A DNA stretch of 64,000 nt, from NCBI GenBank assembly GCA_965240325.2, contig OZ251238.1:372001-436000 (forward strand). The letters are read 5' to 3'. Position 1 is the first letter of the stretch. Each line of letters opens with the position of its first letter. Below are positions 51,954 to 62,255 of the stretch, piece after piece. The position numbers and the translations under genes are program-made. The notes under the pieces are model-generated. The model was given only the letters and a program-made list of their open reading frames with translations. It did no database searches and was not told where the DNA came from. This DNA comes from Rebecca billardiae RCC1528 (lineage: Eukaryota; Haptophyta).

Positions 51954-53067
51954 CGCGCGTCGTCACGTCGGATCTGGCGGAATGAATGGCTGTCGTCGTC
52001 TGATGCGCGCGCACTGGGCGCAGCAGATCGACATCAATATGATGACGGCGATATCATCGATGCCGGCGTATTGGCATTCACATCATCAGTGATCAGTGAC
52101 TGCAGCCGTCTGGGCTATACTTAATAGTATATATATATATATGTATATATATTATATAGCAGTAGGCCAGTAGGGCAGTAGGCTACCCGGGCCGCGCGCT
52201 TCACGTCGTGTGCGCTCGGGAAGTTGAATGAACCCGCGCCTGTATAGTAGTCCCGGCGAGTCGTACCGCCCGTGAGGCGTGATTCCACCGTGGGCGTGAT
52301 GACCCGGCGGGACGCCGGCGGCCAGGCCCGGGGACGATGCCGATGGCGCGGCATCCGCGGGGGGTTCGTCCGCCGGCGCGGATCCGATCCGCTGGCAGCC
52401 TCACGACTACAGCAGCAGCGCGCTGATGTGACTGACTGTGTCACCTGCCGCCTGATAATATATGTACCAGTTGCTGAATGATCGCCTGATGCGGATGCCG
52501 GGCACAGTGCGCGCTGTGCGCGGCCCCGCGGCCGCGGCGGCCGCCGGACCCGCGGACCGGCGTGCGGGCGCGGGGCCCGCGCGTGGCGCCGCGCAGTCGA
52601 TGCAGACTCGTCGTCGTCTTTGAATATATATATATATATAGCAGCTTGATTATGACGAACGGAATCGGATCGGGCGCGGCGGGCCGCCGCCGATATCGGA
52701 CGTCGTCATATATATCGTCACCGCGTCATCAGCATGAGCATCGTCGCATCATATATATTGCGTCACGACATCGTCATCAGTCAAAATCATCAAAATTCAT
52801 CGCATCACTCATCAGTCACGCCACTACTAGCTCGCGGAACGGTCATCATCGTGACTTCGTGTTCAGTTTACAGTTATATCAGTAGGACTTCATCGCCTTA
52901 GTAGACTACAGCCGGCATCGTCATTCAGTTCCCAGGACCGGCGCGTCATCATCATATCTATATCGGCATCGTCGAGTCGTCGTAGTCGTCATCATTGATC
53001 ACTACAGCGCAGTAGTCGTGACGATCAAGCATCGTCGTCACGACTCTGCTTGGCATCATCAGACGCA
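51954..53067. other. AT-rich intergenic block with microsatellites, no gene seen
   Basis: (TA)n runs near 52126-52157, 52624-52640 and 52747; many ATCATCG/CGTCATC short repeats between 52700 and 53060. GC-rich island around 52500-52600. No supported gene. Confidence 0.55.
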
Positions 53068-54888
53068 TCAGTCCGCCTTGGCGGAGTTTGCCGGGCCCTC
53101 TGCCATCCGCGTGGCCTTGCTGTCCGCCGTGTCGCGCACCGCGCGCCGCGCGACACGGCGGGCGTCAAGGACGCGCTCGGCAGCCGCGCTGACACCGAGG
53201 CCGCGCGCGAGCGCCTTGGCGCCACCGCCCACGCCGCGTCCGAGCGCGCTCGCTGCCCCTGCCACGCCACCGGCCACCTCGCGCGCTCCCTCGCCCACGC
53301 CCTCGGCGAGTGCCTTGTTGGCGGCGCGCAGCTCGTCGCCGTCGCGGTGCGCGACTGCTCGTGCGCCCGCGCTCAGGCCGCCGACCACACCGCCCGTGAG
53401 CGCGGCGGTGCCCCGCACGGCGCCGCCGACAGTCGCACTGACGGCCTCGGTCGCGCCGCCGACGAGCGCGCCTGTCGCGCCGGTGACGCCTGCCACCACC
53501 TGCACGCCGGGCGCGCCCACCCGCGCGGCCGCCGAGTCCACCGCCCTGAGCGCACAGCCGACCGCGTTGCGCGAGCCAGCCGCGAGCGCGTCGACACCGG
53601 AGCTCACGCCGGAGCCCACCGCCGCCGTCGACTGGTGCACGGCCGCGAGCATCTCGAACGGGCTGGCTGTCGTCGCGCCGGCAGCGAGCGCGCCCACGCC
53701 ATCCAGCGTGCCGCCGACGAGCGCGCCCGCGCCCGCGTGCACGCCCGTCGCCGCGCTGCGCGCGGCGCCGGTCGCGCCGCCGAGCAGCCCGGCGGCGGTC
53801 TCGCCAACGAGGGGCGCCTGCGCGAGGGCGGCCGCCGCGCCGTCGATCGCGCCGAGCGACTGCATCACCAGCGCCTCGGCCGCGGCCGCGCCCATGTCGT
53901 ACGTGCCGCGCAGCGCGCTGACAGACGACTTGGCGAGCGTGCGCAGCACCAGCCCCTGCAGCCACAGCAGCAGCCCGGCGCTCACGCCGCGCCCGAGCCG
54001 CGCCACGTCGATCTGCTCGCGCTCGATCAGGATGGGCGGCAGCACGGCGCGCGCGCCCTCGGGCGTGTCCGACGTGTTCAGCACCACGTGCACCGAGCAG
54101 TCGAGCAGCGTGAGGGAGGCAACCTGCAGCGGCCCTTGCTGCAGCTGCGCTGCGCCCGCCGTTGCCTGCTTGCCCTGCCCGCTGCCTGCCCGCTTGGGTG
54201 GCTTGGGCGGCTTGCCCTGCTCCAGCGACTTCTGCAGCAGGCTCACGTTACTCACCTTGAAGCGCGCGTCGTACGCAACGTAGCGCACCCTGAGGCCGCT
54301 CACGGTCACGTGCGCCGCGAGCCGGCGCGCCCCCACCCGCTCGAGCCGCACGCTCACCGCGCGCGCCGTGAGCAGCTGCTCGCGCATGCCGCCCGGCGCG
54401 GGCAGCAGCGCGGAGGCGGGAAGCGGCGGCGCGCCCGCGCTCTCCGGCGTGGCCGCGGCCGCGAGGGCCGGCGGCGCGCCCTTGCCGCCGGGGAACGCCG
54501 TGAAGAGTGCAAGCTCAGCAATGTGCGCCGTGAGAGCGTCAAACGGGGCGTCCAGTGCGCGCGCGCGCGAGAGCAGGCGCGCCGCCCAGCCAAACGAGAG
54601 CGTCAGGCCGCTGAGCGCGAGGTCGAGCTTGGCAGCCTTTCGAGCGGCGATGGGGATGAGCTCGATGCGATGCCTCCACGCCAGAGCGAGTGCCACTGCC
54701 GCCACCGCGGCGAGCACGGTCGCAAGTCGCAGCGCGCGCATGGCGCACAGGCAGAGCGACCACGCCGCCAGCGACGCGCCGTCCGGGTGCTCCTCGGTCG
54801 GCTGGTCGCTTCGCCGGGCGAGGGCGTACGACGCGCCGCACAGCAGGAGGGCCACCGCCAACGACGGGGGAGCTGCGGCTCGAGGCAT
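53068..54888 (-). CDS. Membrane-anchored protein with Gly/Ala repeat C-terminus, unrecognised
   Basis: 606 residues, single exon. N-terminal hydrophobic segments: SLAVALLLCGASYALA and LATVLAAVAAVALALAW. The middle (about 70-280) is beta-rich and includes LDLALSGLTLSFGWAARLLS, VSVRLERVGARRLAAHVTVS and LQVASLTLLDCSVHVVLNTS, reminiscent of AsmA/chorein-like lipid-transfer scaffolds. The last 300 residues are imperfect GxxxG-type repeats such as GVSSGVDALAAGSRNAVG and GGVVGGLSAGARAV, resembling the repeats at the C-terminus of VPS13-like proteins. Those family links are inference from pattern only. The strong frame and continuous hydrophobic periodicity support a real gene. Confidence 0.62.
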   Translation of the reverse strand: MPRAAAPPSLAVALLLCGASYALARRSDQPTEEHPDGASLAAWSLCLCAMRALRLATVLAAVAAVALALAWRHRIELIPIAARKAAKLDLALSGLTLSFGWAARLLSRARALDAPFDALTAHIAELALFTAFPGGKGAPPALAAAATPESAGAPPLPASALLPAPGGMREQLLTARAVSVRLERVGARRLAAHVTVSGLRVRYVAYDARFKVSNVSLLQKSLEQGKPPKPPKRAGSGQGKQATAGAAQLQQGPLQVASLTLLDCSVHVVLNTSDTPEGARAVLPPILIEREQIDVARLGRGVSAGLLLWLQGLVLRTLAKSSVSALRGTYDMGAAAAEALVMQSLGAIDGAAAALAQAPLVGETAAGLLGGATGAARSAATGVHAGAGALVGGTLDGVGALAAGATTASPFEMLAAVHQSTAAVGSGVSSGVDALAAGSRNAVGCALRAVDSAAARVGAPGVQVVAGVTGATGALVGGATEAVSATVGGAVRGTAALTGGVVGGLSAGARAVAHRDGDELRAANKALAEGVGEGAREVAGGVAGAASALGRGVGGGAKALARGLGVSAAAERVLDARRVARRAVRDTADSKATRMAEGPANSAKAD

Positions 54889-55255
54889 CGTCGCCGTGAA
54901 TTGGATCGGTCCGAGGTCCCCACAGTGCCCGACGTCCTCATAGAATCAGCGCACAGAACCTACAGTTTATTTGTTTTAACGTGCGTAAGGCTCACGGTGG
55001 CAGGTTGCCGCGCCATCCTACAATCGGCGACGTACGGTACGCAAAGTACATGCAGTTTACAGGAAGAAATACTGTACTGTGCGTCTCTTATTCTTAGTAA
55101 ACTGTACTCGTGCCTGTGTCTTTAAACATCTCGCAGGCGAGATTTTCTCAGTCACGGTTGGCGACCCTGACCACCAGGCACCAGGGAACGGAGAGGGAGA
55201 CGGCGTGTCGGCTGTCGGGCAGGGGTAGAGCGTCATCGTGTGGCCCTGTCTACTA
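54889..55255. other. Intergenic, no gene seen
   Basis: AT-richer stretch between two minus-strand genes; presumably holds the 3' end of the downstream transcript and the promoter of the 53068-54888 gene. Nothing else supported. Confidence 0.4.
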
Positions 55256-56928
55256 CTAGCCGCCGCCACCACCGCCACATCCTCCTCCACCACAGCCTCC
55301 TCCACCACAGCCACCACCTCCACCGCCGTCGCCGCCGCCGTCGCCACCGTCGTAGCCACCGCCGTCACCTCTGCCGCCGCCGCCTTCGTTCCAGCCGCTG
55401 CCATAGCATGCGCCACCATAGGCGCCAGTCGCGCAGCCGCCGCCGGAGCAGCCAGCTCCCGCGCACCCTGCGCCATGCGCGCACGCGGCACCGCAGGCAG
55501 CAGCCGCGCCCGGACTGCTCCGGTAGTAGTTGTTGCTACGCGGGCGGGTGGAGGCGCGGCTGTCGCCTACAGCGGTTTCGCGCGCTGCATCGCTGCCGCC
55601 GGATGCGCCTACGTTGTCAAACGTGGGCTTCGGGTAGAGCGTATATGCGAACGAGACTCCACCGAACACGCCAAACGCCGTGAGCGCGACGAGGAGAAAT
55701 GTCGCTAACAGGGTGCGGTCTCCTGGCTCACCATGAACGAGCGCCAGGACGGTCACGAAGTACAGCCCTCCCGCGGCCATGCACAGCAGCACGCACACCA
55801 TGATGACTTGGTTGCGCCGTCCGGAGCGCTGGATCGTCAGCTCCACGCCCTTGCGCGCATCGACGGGCGCGACAAAGAGCGTCTCGCCATTGGCGGTCGG
55901 CGCGCCCTCCGGGAGGATGAAGGAGGCCTGGGGACTCGGCAAGAAGAACGTCCAGCCCACTGCACAGCGCAGTGGGTGGGCGCGTGCACACGCCGCGCAT
56001 GCGTGAGCCACGCCGCATCCCACCATCTGTGGTGGCGCTCGCGAAGCGCGCGACCAGACGTGCGCCGGCAGGGCACGTGCGCTCGCGCGCGCTCGGCGCT
56101 CGGCGACGCACCGCGCGTGAACGGCGTCGTGTCGTAGCTGAACATGACGCGGTTGCCAGGTTGCGCGCCCGCCGGCGCCTTGACGATGAAATAGGCCACG
56201 TGCGGCTGCGCGGGCCGGCCGAACGGCGGAGGCGTCTCCATGGCGACGCCCTCCGCGCGGACGATCTCAGGCATGGCGACCCCGGGTGCGCGCACGACGG
56301 GCGGCGCGTACCAGGCGAGGCCGAGACCAGTTTGGACGGTGATAGCTGTGCCCTCTAAGGCTTCCGGGGCCGCTGCCGGCGCATCCGCCGCACCAGTCGG
56401 CTGTGCGCTTGGCTGGATGATGATGCCAGTCAGCATGCGCATGAGCGAAAACGGCTCGCCTCGTTGCGCGCCGCTCGCCTGCGCGGGTTGCTGGCTGCTG
56501 CCTGGCACGGTGCGCGTGAGCTGAAACGCCCCGCCTCGTTGCGGCGCGCCCGCAGGCACTCCGGTCGTCGCGAACGTCTCTGGGTAGGGCGGGGGAGGAT
56601 CAGCATTGACCGTCTCGGTTGGACGGGCAGGTTGATCGGCTGGCGGCACCTTCGGCTGCACCGGACGCTTCAAATACACTCTGCCGCACCCCATGAGCAG
56701 CGTGTAGAGAATGAGCGTCGCAACGATCGCCGAGATAGCCCCGAAGGTCTGGAAATGTGCGCCCGGCGCGAACGCATTGGGCGGAGGAGTGGGAGGAGGG
56801 GCAGGAGGCGCCGCCGGAGGAGAGAATGGAATGGGCGGCGGACGAGGTCGAGGAGGCGGTACCGCGAGGTGATTCGCGCCCACGCCGATGGCAAGGCAGA
56901 ATAGCGCGCCAAGCCGCAGCGGATTCAT
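55256..56928 (-). CDS. Multi-span membrane protein with proline-rich N-half and Cys/Gly-rich tail (two exons)
   Basis: 506 residues from exons 56928-56112 and 55959-55256. The intron 55960-56111 (152 bp, GTGCGT...GTGCAG, phase 1) joins DTTPFTR to VGWTFFLPSPQASFILPEG. A signal peptide (LGALFCLAIGVGANHLA) is followed by a proline tract PPPRPRPPPIPFSPPAAPP. Transmembrane helices: ISAIVATLILYTLLMG (about 65-80), VIMVCVLLCMAAGGLYFVTV, and LLATFLLVALTAFGVFGGVS. The cytosolic-looking loop has PPPPYPETF. The C-terminal 100 residues are rich in Cys, Gly and Ala, ending in GGGGCGGGGCGGGGC-type repeats. No family recognised. Divergent from the Cys-rich secreted protein gene. Confidence 0.65.
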
Positions 56929-57393
56929 GGGTGAGCGCACGCCGGTGGTTGAGCACAAGCGGTCGCGCTCCCGGCGGACGATGGGTGGCGCGGGCGGACG
57001 CTTCGGTTGAAGCCTTGGTGACCTCGCTGTCGATGGTCTGCTCGACGACTCGAGGTGATGAATCTCGACGCGACGAAAATGGATATAAGATGATGCACGA
57101 CCCGGACCGGGGACCACGCGAATCTCCCATCGTTGATTGGTCGTTACGCGCGTCCGTTGAATCTATGATAGGATAGTATCATTGTACAGTAGTAGTATGG
57201 GGGTATGATAGAAGTGCAATGGAGTGGGTAAAGTATTGTAAGGTACTTAGATAAGTACTACGACGGTACCTAATACCAAGGTGGTACTGTACCATAAGGT
57301 AAAGCTGATTCGAGATATGATAATCGAGAAGTGCATTACCCCCATAGTCGAAAAGTAGACCGCCGCCATTCACCAGGAGAGTGATTGATCGCC
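56929..57393. promoter_or_regulatory. Divergent intergenic region, AT-rich core
   Basis: 465 bp between outward-facing genes. An AT-rich core at 57160-57340 with repeated AAGGTACTTAG/AAGTACTACGACGGTACC-like motifs stands out from GC-rich surroundings. Bidirectional promoter inferred. Confidence 0.4.
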
Positions 57394-58383
57394 ATGGCGC
57401 CGACGACCAAGCGCCTGCTCACCGGCGCCGTGACGACGGCAGTCGGCCTCGCGACCCTCGTCCTCACCGCCGTCGTGCTCCGTGCCCACCTCCCACACCC
57501 TCCGGCCGCGCAGCGGGCGCAGACAGACGCGCCCTCCGACGCGGCGGAGGCGGCCAGCGGCGAGGCGGCGCTCGGCGTGCGCGACAGGCACTACAGCATG
57601 GTCAGCGAGGCCAAGTGCGCCGACTGGTGCGTCGAGCACGGCGGCGTCACCGGCTTCGTCAACTACCTCGGCTACCAGATACCCATCCACGAAGGCGACG
57701 ACAGCGACGACATCGGGGCCGTCCACGGCGGCGCCGGCGACGCGGCCGTCCACGGTGGCGCCGACAACGCGAGCCTCTCGGAGGTGCTCTCGGGCCCAAC
57801 CGGAAGGACACGCTGGTGCGCCACGCGCACCTTTGCGATCGCGCTAGCGAAGCACAACCCGGGCATGGCCGTGGGCATGTGCTGCTGCGCCAACACGCTC
57901 GCCGAGCCCGCCGCACCAGTTCCGGAGCTGCCTGCGCCGGTGAGCTGCGACGAGTGGTGCGGCGCTGCCGGCCGTGGGCGTGGGGTCATGTTCGGCACCG
58001 CGCCGTTCTGCGAGGTCTCGTGCCACGAGGACTGCCACGCCGGCCTGCCGCACGGCGGCACCTGCGCGAGCGCCAACAATCACGGCCCCTACGGCAACCG
58101 GTACGGGCTGCGCGACTTTGGCGCCGAGTGCAGCTCGGGCAATAAGATGTGCTGCTGTGCGCAGCATCACGCCGAGGGGCCGCCGGTCGAGCAGGAGGGG
58201 CTGCTGACGTGCGAGCGCTTCTGCCGCAGCGCGGGCCACGCACGCAGCTTCATCTCAGGCACCGCGCCGGCGTGCGAGGGCGAGTGCTTCCCGCACGCGA
58301 AGCAGTGCGTCATCGCCAACGCCCAGTTCACGGACCTGGGCGAATATTGCTTCAGCGGCAACAAGATCTGCAACTGTTACTAG
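57394..58383 (+). CDS. Type II-anchored or secreted protein with three cysteine-rich repeats
   Basis: 329 residues, single exon, ATG at 57394. N-terminal hydrophobic helix LLTGAVTTAVGLATLVLTAV (about 9-28), then a linker and three related cysteine modules. Each module opens with a C-x3-C pair (KCADWCVEHGG, SCDEWCGAAGR, TCERFCRSAGH). Modules 2 and 3 share an FGTAPFCE / SGTAPACEGEC motif. All close on a cysteine cluster (VGMCCCANT, SSGNKMCCCAQ, FSGNKICNC). Conserved spacing suggests disulfide-bonded extracellular domains. Family unknown; surface or vesicle function inferred. Confidence 0.75.
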   Translation: MAPTTKRLLTGAVTTAVGLATLVLTAVVLRAHLPHPPAAQRAQTDAPSDAAEAASGEAALGVRDRHYSMVSEAKCADWCVEHGGVTGFVNYLGYQIPIHEGDDSDDIGAVHGGAGDAAVHGGADNASLSEVLSGPTGRTRWCATRTFAIALAKHNPGMAVGMCCCANTLAEPAAPVPELPAPVSCDEWCGAAGRGRGVMFGTAPFCEVSCHEDCHAGLPHGGTCASANNHGPYGNRYGLRDFGAECSSGNKMCCCAQHHAEGPPVEQEGLLTCERFCRSAGHARSFISGTAPACEGECFPHAKQCVIANAQFTDLGEYCFSGNKICNCY

Positions 58384-59693
58384 TGAGCGCGACTCGCCTC
58401 GCAGCACTGTGTGAGCTACTCGGCATGCCCTCTTTGCCGGCGTGTCAGTGCGCTGACGCGGCGGGCCGGGCCCGAGCGGTGCGGCGGCTGCCCGCGGGTG
58501 GCGCGGCCCGTGACTGGTCCTGACGCCCACTAGTACTCACTAGCTAGCAACCGGACTCAATTCATGACGACGAGTGACTGATGATGTCTCGGAGTGTGAT
58601 GGGACATGCTGCCGATGCTGGCCATGGGCACCCGCCTGAAATGGCCGCCTGACGATCAGTCGGAGTGATCGGGAGTCCCGGCGGCCGCGGGCCCGGCGAC
58701 GGCGCGTCGCCGTCGGGGGCCCCTGCGCTGGCGCGGTCGGCGGTGGCTACGGTTCCGCCGCCGGGCCGCGCGTCACGCCTCGTCACGGGCGCCACGCCGC
58801 ACGCGGCGTCTCACTACACTCTCTGGCGGCTCTGAGACTGTCACTCTCACACACTATATCTACGTCTATCTACAGTGACACTACAGGTCTACAAGTCATC
58901 AATCAATGTATACACTGTCACACAGTCATCGTCTAACCGTTGGGCGTCGTCAGTTGAGAGCCGTCATATCATCGTCGATCATCATCAACGGCCTCACCCG
59001 TCGCGGACCGCAATCGGCACCGCACTTCCGCAGACGGTAGTTCACGGATATGTCATCAATATATATATATGGCTGTCGTGGTCAGATATAAGTCAGATAG
59101 CAGTAGTCTCACTCGTAGCACATGACTCGATGACGACGATGTGCCGGTGCGTCAGCTCATGCCCAGTATCATTACTATAAATCATCATTAATTGATTAAT
59201 AGTGAGTATGAGCCAGTATATTATTAGAGCCGTCTACTCGGTCCGGCGCCGTGCCGGCAGGGGGCAGCGGCAGGCCCGCGCGCTGGCCGCCGCCAGGCCA
59301 GGCCCAGTGGCAGTGCGACTCACAGTGCCTCGGCGGCGGCCGGCGGCGGCCGCGACGCGGCCTGGCGCGCCGCCGGCCGTCCGGCCGCGCAGCTGACGGC
59401 CCGTGGCGATGTGCGCGGGGCTCAGCGGGCTCGCTAGCAGGCCGGTTGGTTTCTCCGAATGCCAGCCCTGCCAACGGGCGGAACGGCACGCGACACTCGA
59501 CGCCGTCACATGCCACGGGCGCGCTGCCAGCCGGCTGCGGCGCGCGACAACTGACCGCAGGGAGCAGCGCCCGTGTCCATCTCACGCCGATCGCCGTGCG
59601 CGCTCCCGCCGTGCCGCCGCAGCCGGCTGCTGATCAGCGTCGCAGCGCATCTGGCTAGCCCAGCGCCGTCGGGTGGGCGGCGGCCGGTGGCGC
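58384..59693. other. Intergenic, no gene seen
   Basis: GC-rich islands (58440-58510, 58670-58810, 59240-59700) separated by AT-rich sequence with a (TA)n run at about 59060. Open frames in the islands lack protein-like features. Confidence 0.45.
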
Positions 59694-61000
59694 TCAGTCG
59701 GCCTCCTCCGCGTCGGCGTCGCCGCCGCCGCCGCCCTTCTTCTTCTTCTTGTTCTTCTTCTTCTTCTTCACCTCGGTGGCCAGCAGCGCCTTGAGCTCCT
59801 CGTCCTCCAGATTCCGATCTGGCACGACGCCCTCCGGGATGGGCGGGCCCTCGGTTGTGCGCAGCGTGTTGTTCGCCGTGATCAGCGCGGAGAACTTGAA
59901 CTGCGTGACCACCTCGCCTGCGCGCGGCCGCGCACGCGTGCGGGCGAGCGGGACAGCACGCCCGGGCGGCCCGTCAGCCGCGGGCCACGCTGCGCGCCAG
60001 GCGCGCGCGGTCGAGGCGCGCCGCGCCGCACGGTGGCGGGGCGCGCACCCTGCTTCTCGTACAGCACCGGGTACATGTTCATCAGCTCGTGGTTGTGGCA
60101 CTCGACGACGCCCATCCTCGCGGCCTTCTCGTCGGAGCAGGCGCGCAGCGTGAACGGGAACGTGGTGAACCGCTTGTTCACCTCGGAGAAGAACGCGCGG
60201 CTCGTCTTCATCTTGAGGTTGTACGACTGGTCGACCGCGCGCTTGAAGATGGTCGCGCGCTGCCCCGTCTCGATCAGCTTGCCCTCGCCCGTCGACATGG
60301 AGACGTCGACGGTGAAGACGTCGTTCACCTCGAAGACGACCTCGTCGACCTTGTGGTCGATCGTCGGCTTGTTCATGATCACGCGGTTCCCGTCGATGAC
60401 GTGCTTCTTCATCTGGTGGCTGATCACGCCCTGCACGGCCGAGACGCCGTACGAGCTCGCGACCTTCTCAATCATCGCCGACACCTGCGTGTTCGTGTTG
60501 CCCGGCTTGAGCATGCGGTGCGCCAGCTCGCTCGCGTCGTGCGCGGCCCTCAGCACGTTTGCCACGCGCGCGTCCACCGCCGGCGCCTCGCCGCCTTCCG
60601 CCGCGCCGCACACGACCGTGTGCGCGACCTGCGCAATGTATGCATCGAGGTGCACGCCCAGGTCGACCTTCACGACGTCGCCCGCGCTCAGCGCCGGGCC
60701 GTCCTCGCCGCTCAGCGGGGAGAAGTGGCCGGCGCAGTTGTTGACCGAGATGCACGTCGGGAAGGCGATCCCCTTCTCGATCTTCGCCTTGCTGTACACC
60801 TGCGCGCATGCCGCGTCGATGAAGCGATCGCCCACCTCGCACAGCTGCAGCGGCGTCTTGCCCGCCTGGAGCTCAGCGAGCACGGCGAGCAGCGCCTTGC
60901 TGGCGATGTCGCCGGCGAGCTTGTACTTTGTCACGATCTCCGCGTCGGACAGGTCGTTCGCAGTCGTCTCGTCGACATCATCGTCCTCGGACGACGACAT
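59694..61000 (-). CDS. PA2G4: Proliferation-associated protein 2G4 / EBP1 homologue (two exons)
   Basis: 391 residues from exons 61000-60049 and 59917-59694. The intron 59918-60048 (131 bp, GTGCGC...GCGCAG, phase 1) joins VLYEKQG to EVVTQFKFSALI, as in EBP1. Pita-bread (methionine aminopeptidase) fold markers: GIAFPTCISVNNCAGHFSPL, DVVKVDLGVHLDAYIAQVAH, GVISHQMKKHVIDGNRVIMN, FEVNDVFTVDVSMSTGEGKL. The C-terminus is a lysine-rich tail (KKKKKNKKKKK) after NLEDEELKALLATEV, as in EBP1. EBP1 is a ribosome-associated growth regulator that keeps the fold but lacks peptidase activity. Length matches the family. Confidence 0.92.
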
Positions 61001-61599
61001 TGCACCCGGCCGCTGGCGCGCGCGCAGCCGTCAAGTCGGTGGTCGTCGGTGCACGTGGATATTGCGGCAGGATGGCGGCCCGCGCGCCGCGGCAAGTCCG
61101 GCCGTCTCGACAAGACTTGCCGCGACAAGTCGCAGCTCGGAAGTCCGGTCGGGGTGGAGGCCTGGTGAGTGGTGGATCAGGATGGAGGGCCTGCCAGTGC
61201 CGCGAGGAACTGTTACGTTAGTAACTACACAAGTACCTCGGAACTAGCTACACCGTGTATCAATAGATACAGGCTGCGTCGTGTCACACTGCTAGATTCT
61301 ATCCTTGCCCGGTTTGTGACGACTCTCAGACTGTTGCTAGTCCGCGACTTACTCAGTCTCGGCACGTCACTGTCGTCAGGCCCGCAGCGGTCCGACGGTC
61401 ACGCGGATTACTTTACTGCGTCGGAGCCGGGTCGTCGGCCTGGCGGTCACCGCGGAGCCGCAGCCCTGGCTCCTGAAGCTGAGCCCGCACGGTCTGCAGG
61501 CCTTCGAGCCGCGGCCCGAGTCGGGGTTTTTGGGTCTGGTAGTGCCCCGTGACCGTGTGCGCCGCTCGAGAAACGCACCTGCGCGCTGTGCTGCGCCCC
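61001..61599. other. Intergenic, no gene seen
   Basis: 5' flank of the PA2G4 gene, then the 3' flank of the ferredoxin-like gene; no repeat or RNA gene recognised. Confidence 0.4.
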
Positions 61600-62157
61600 T
61601 CATTCGGTCTCCAAGCGGCTGCTGATGCGCTCGAGTGTCGCCTCCAGGGCACCGTGCGCCAAGGCGAGCTGCGGCATGCCGCGCGTGAGCTCCAGCCCTT
61701 GCCTGCAGAGCGCCTCCGCCTCGCCCAGCCGGTCCTGACCGCACAGCCGCGTAGCCTTCATGTTGAGGACCTGCGCATCCACGACCTCGTCCGGCACCGC
61801 AACGCCGAAGGCGATCTCAGCGATGGCTGCGGCCGTGGCCGGCTTGAAGACGTCGTTGTAGACCTTCACGGTCTCACCACCATCAACGTCCGGCAGGCAC
61901 GCCGCCACGTTCGGCCCTTTCCCACAATTTCCTAGGCAGCCGCACTCCTCGACCTCGAACACGCCCGCACTCGCCTGCGCGATCTGGCTGAAGCGCGCGG
62001 CGAGCTCACGACCGCCGCCATCCTTGCGGCAGGTCTTGTGCGTGCAGACGCGCAGAGTGCCGCGGAGCGTCTTCGCGGCGTCCGCGGCGCTCAGCGCGAG
62101 CACCAAGACGAAAACGTGCCGCCATCTCGGCGTCGCTTGTCGCGGGGCGGCCGCCAT
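61600..62157 (-). CDS. Thioredoxin-like [2Fe-2S] ferredoxin, signal-peptide bearing
   Basis: 185 residues, single exon. N-terminal RHVFVLVLALSAADAA is a signal peptide, consistent with plastid or secretory targeting. The domain at about 33-110 has LRVCTHKTCRKDGG (C-x4-C) and VEECGCLGNCGKGPNVAA (C-x3-C within ECGCLGNC), the ligand pattern of thioredoxin-like [2Fe-2S] proteins (NuoE/Fdx family). The C-terminal helix pair (LNMKATRLCGQDRLGEAEAL, CRQGLELTRG) resembles a single TPR. Likely a plastid electron-transfer or cluster-carrying protein. Start lies 98 bp from the divergent MFS gene. Confidence 0.8.
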   Translation of the reverse strand: MAAAPRQATPRWRHVFVLVLALSAADAAKTLRGTLRVCTHKTCRKDGGGRELAARFSQIAQASAGVFEVEECGCLGNCGKGPNVAACLPDVDGGETVKVYNDVFKPATAAAIAEIAFGVAVPDEVVDAQVLNMKATRLCGQDRLGEAEALCRQGLELTRGMPQLALAHGALEATLERISSRLETE

Positions 62158-62255
62158 CGATTTCGTCGCCTCACAAAAGCCGCGCGCTCGACTCGTCGAA
62201 TGTTCTACCAGATTCGACTACAATACGGTTCGGACTGTCTTGTTGAGAATACAGT

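Noticed and set aside
59694-61000. Active methionine aminopeptidase
   Set aside because: The lysine-rich tail, FKF region and overall match are those of EBP1/PA2G4, a family that keeps the fold without the enzyme activity.
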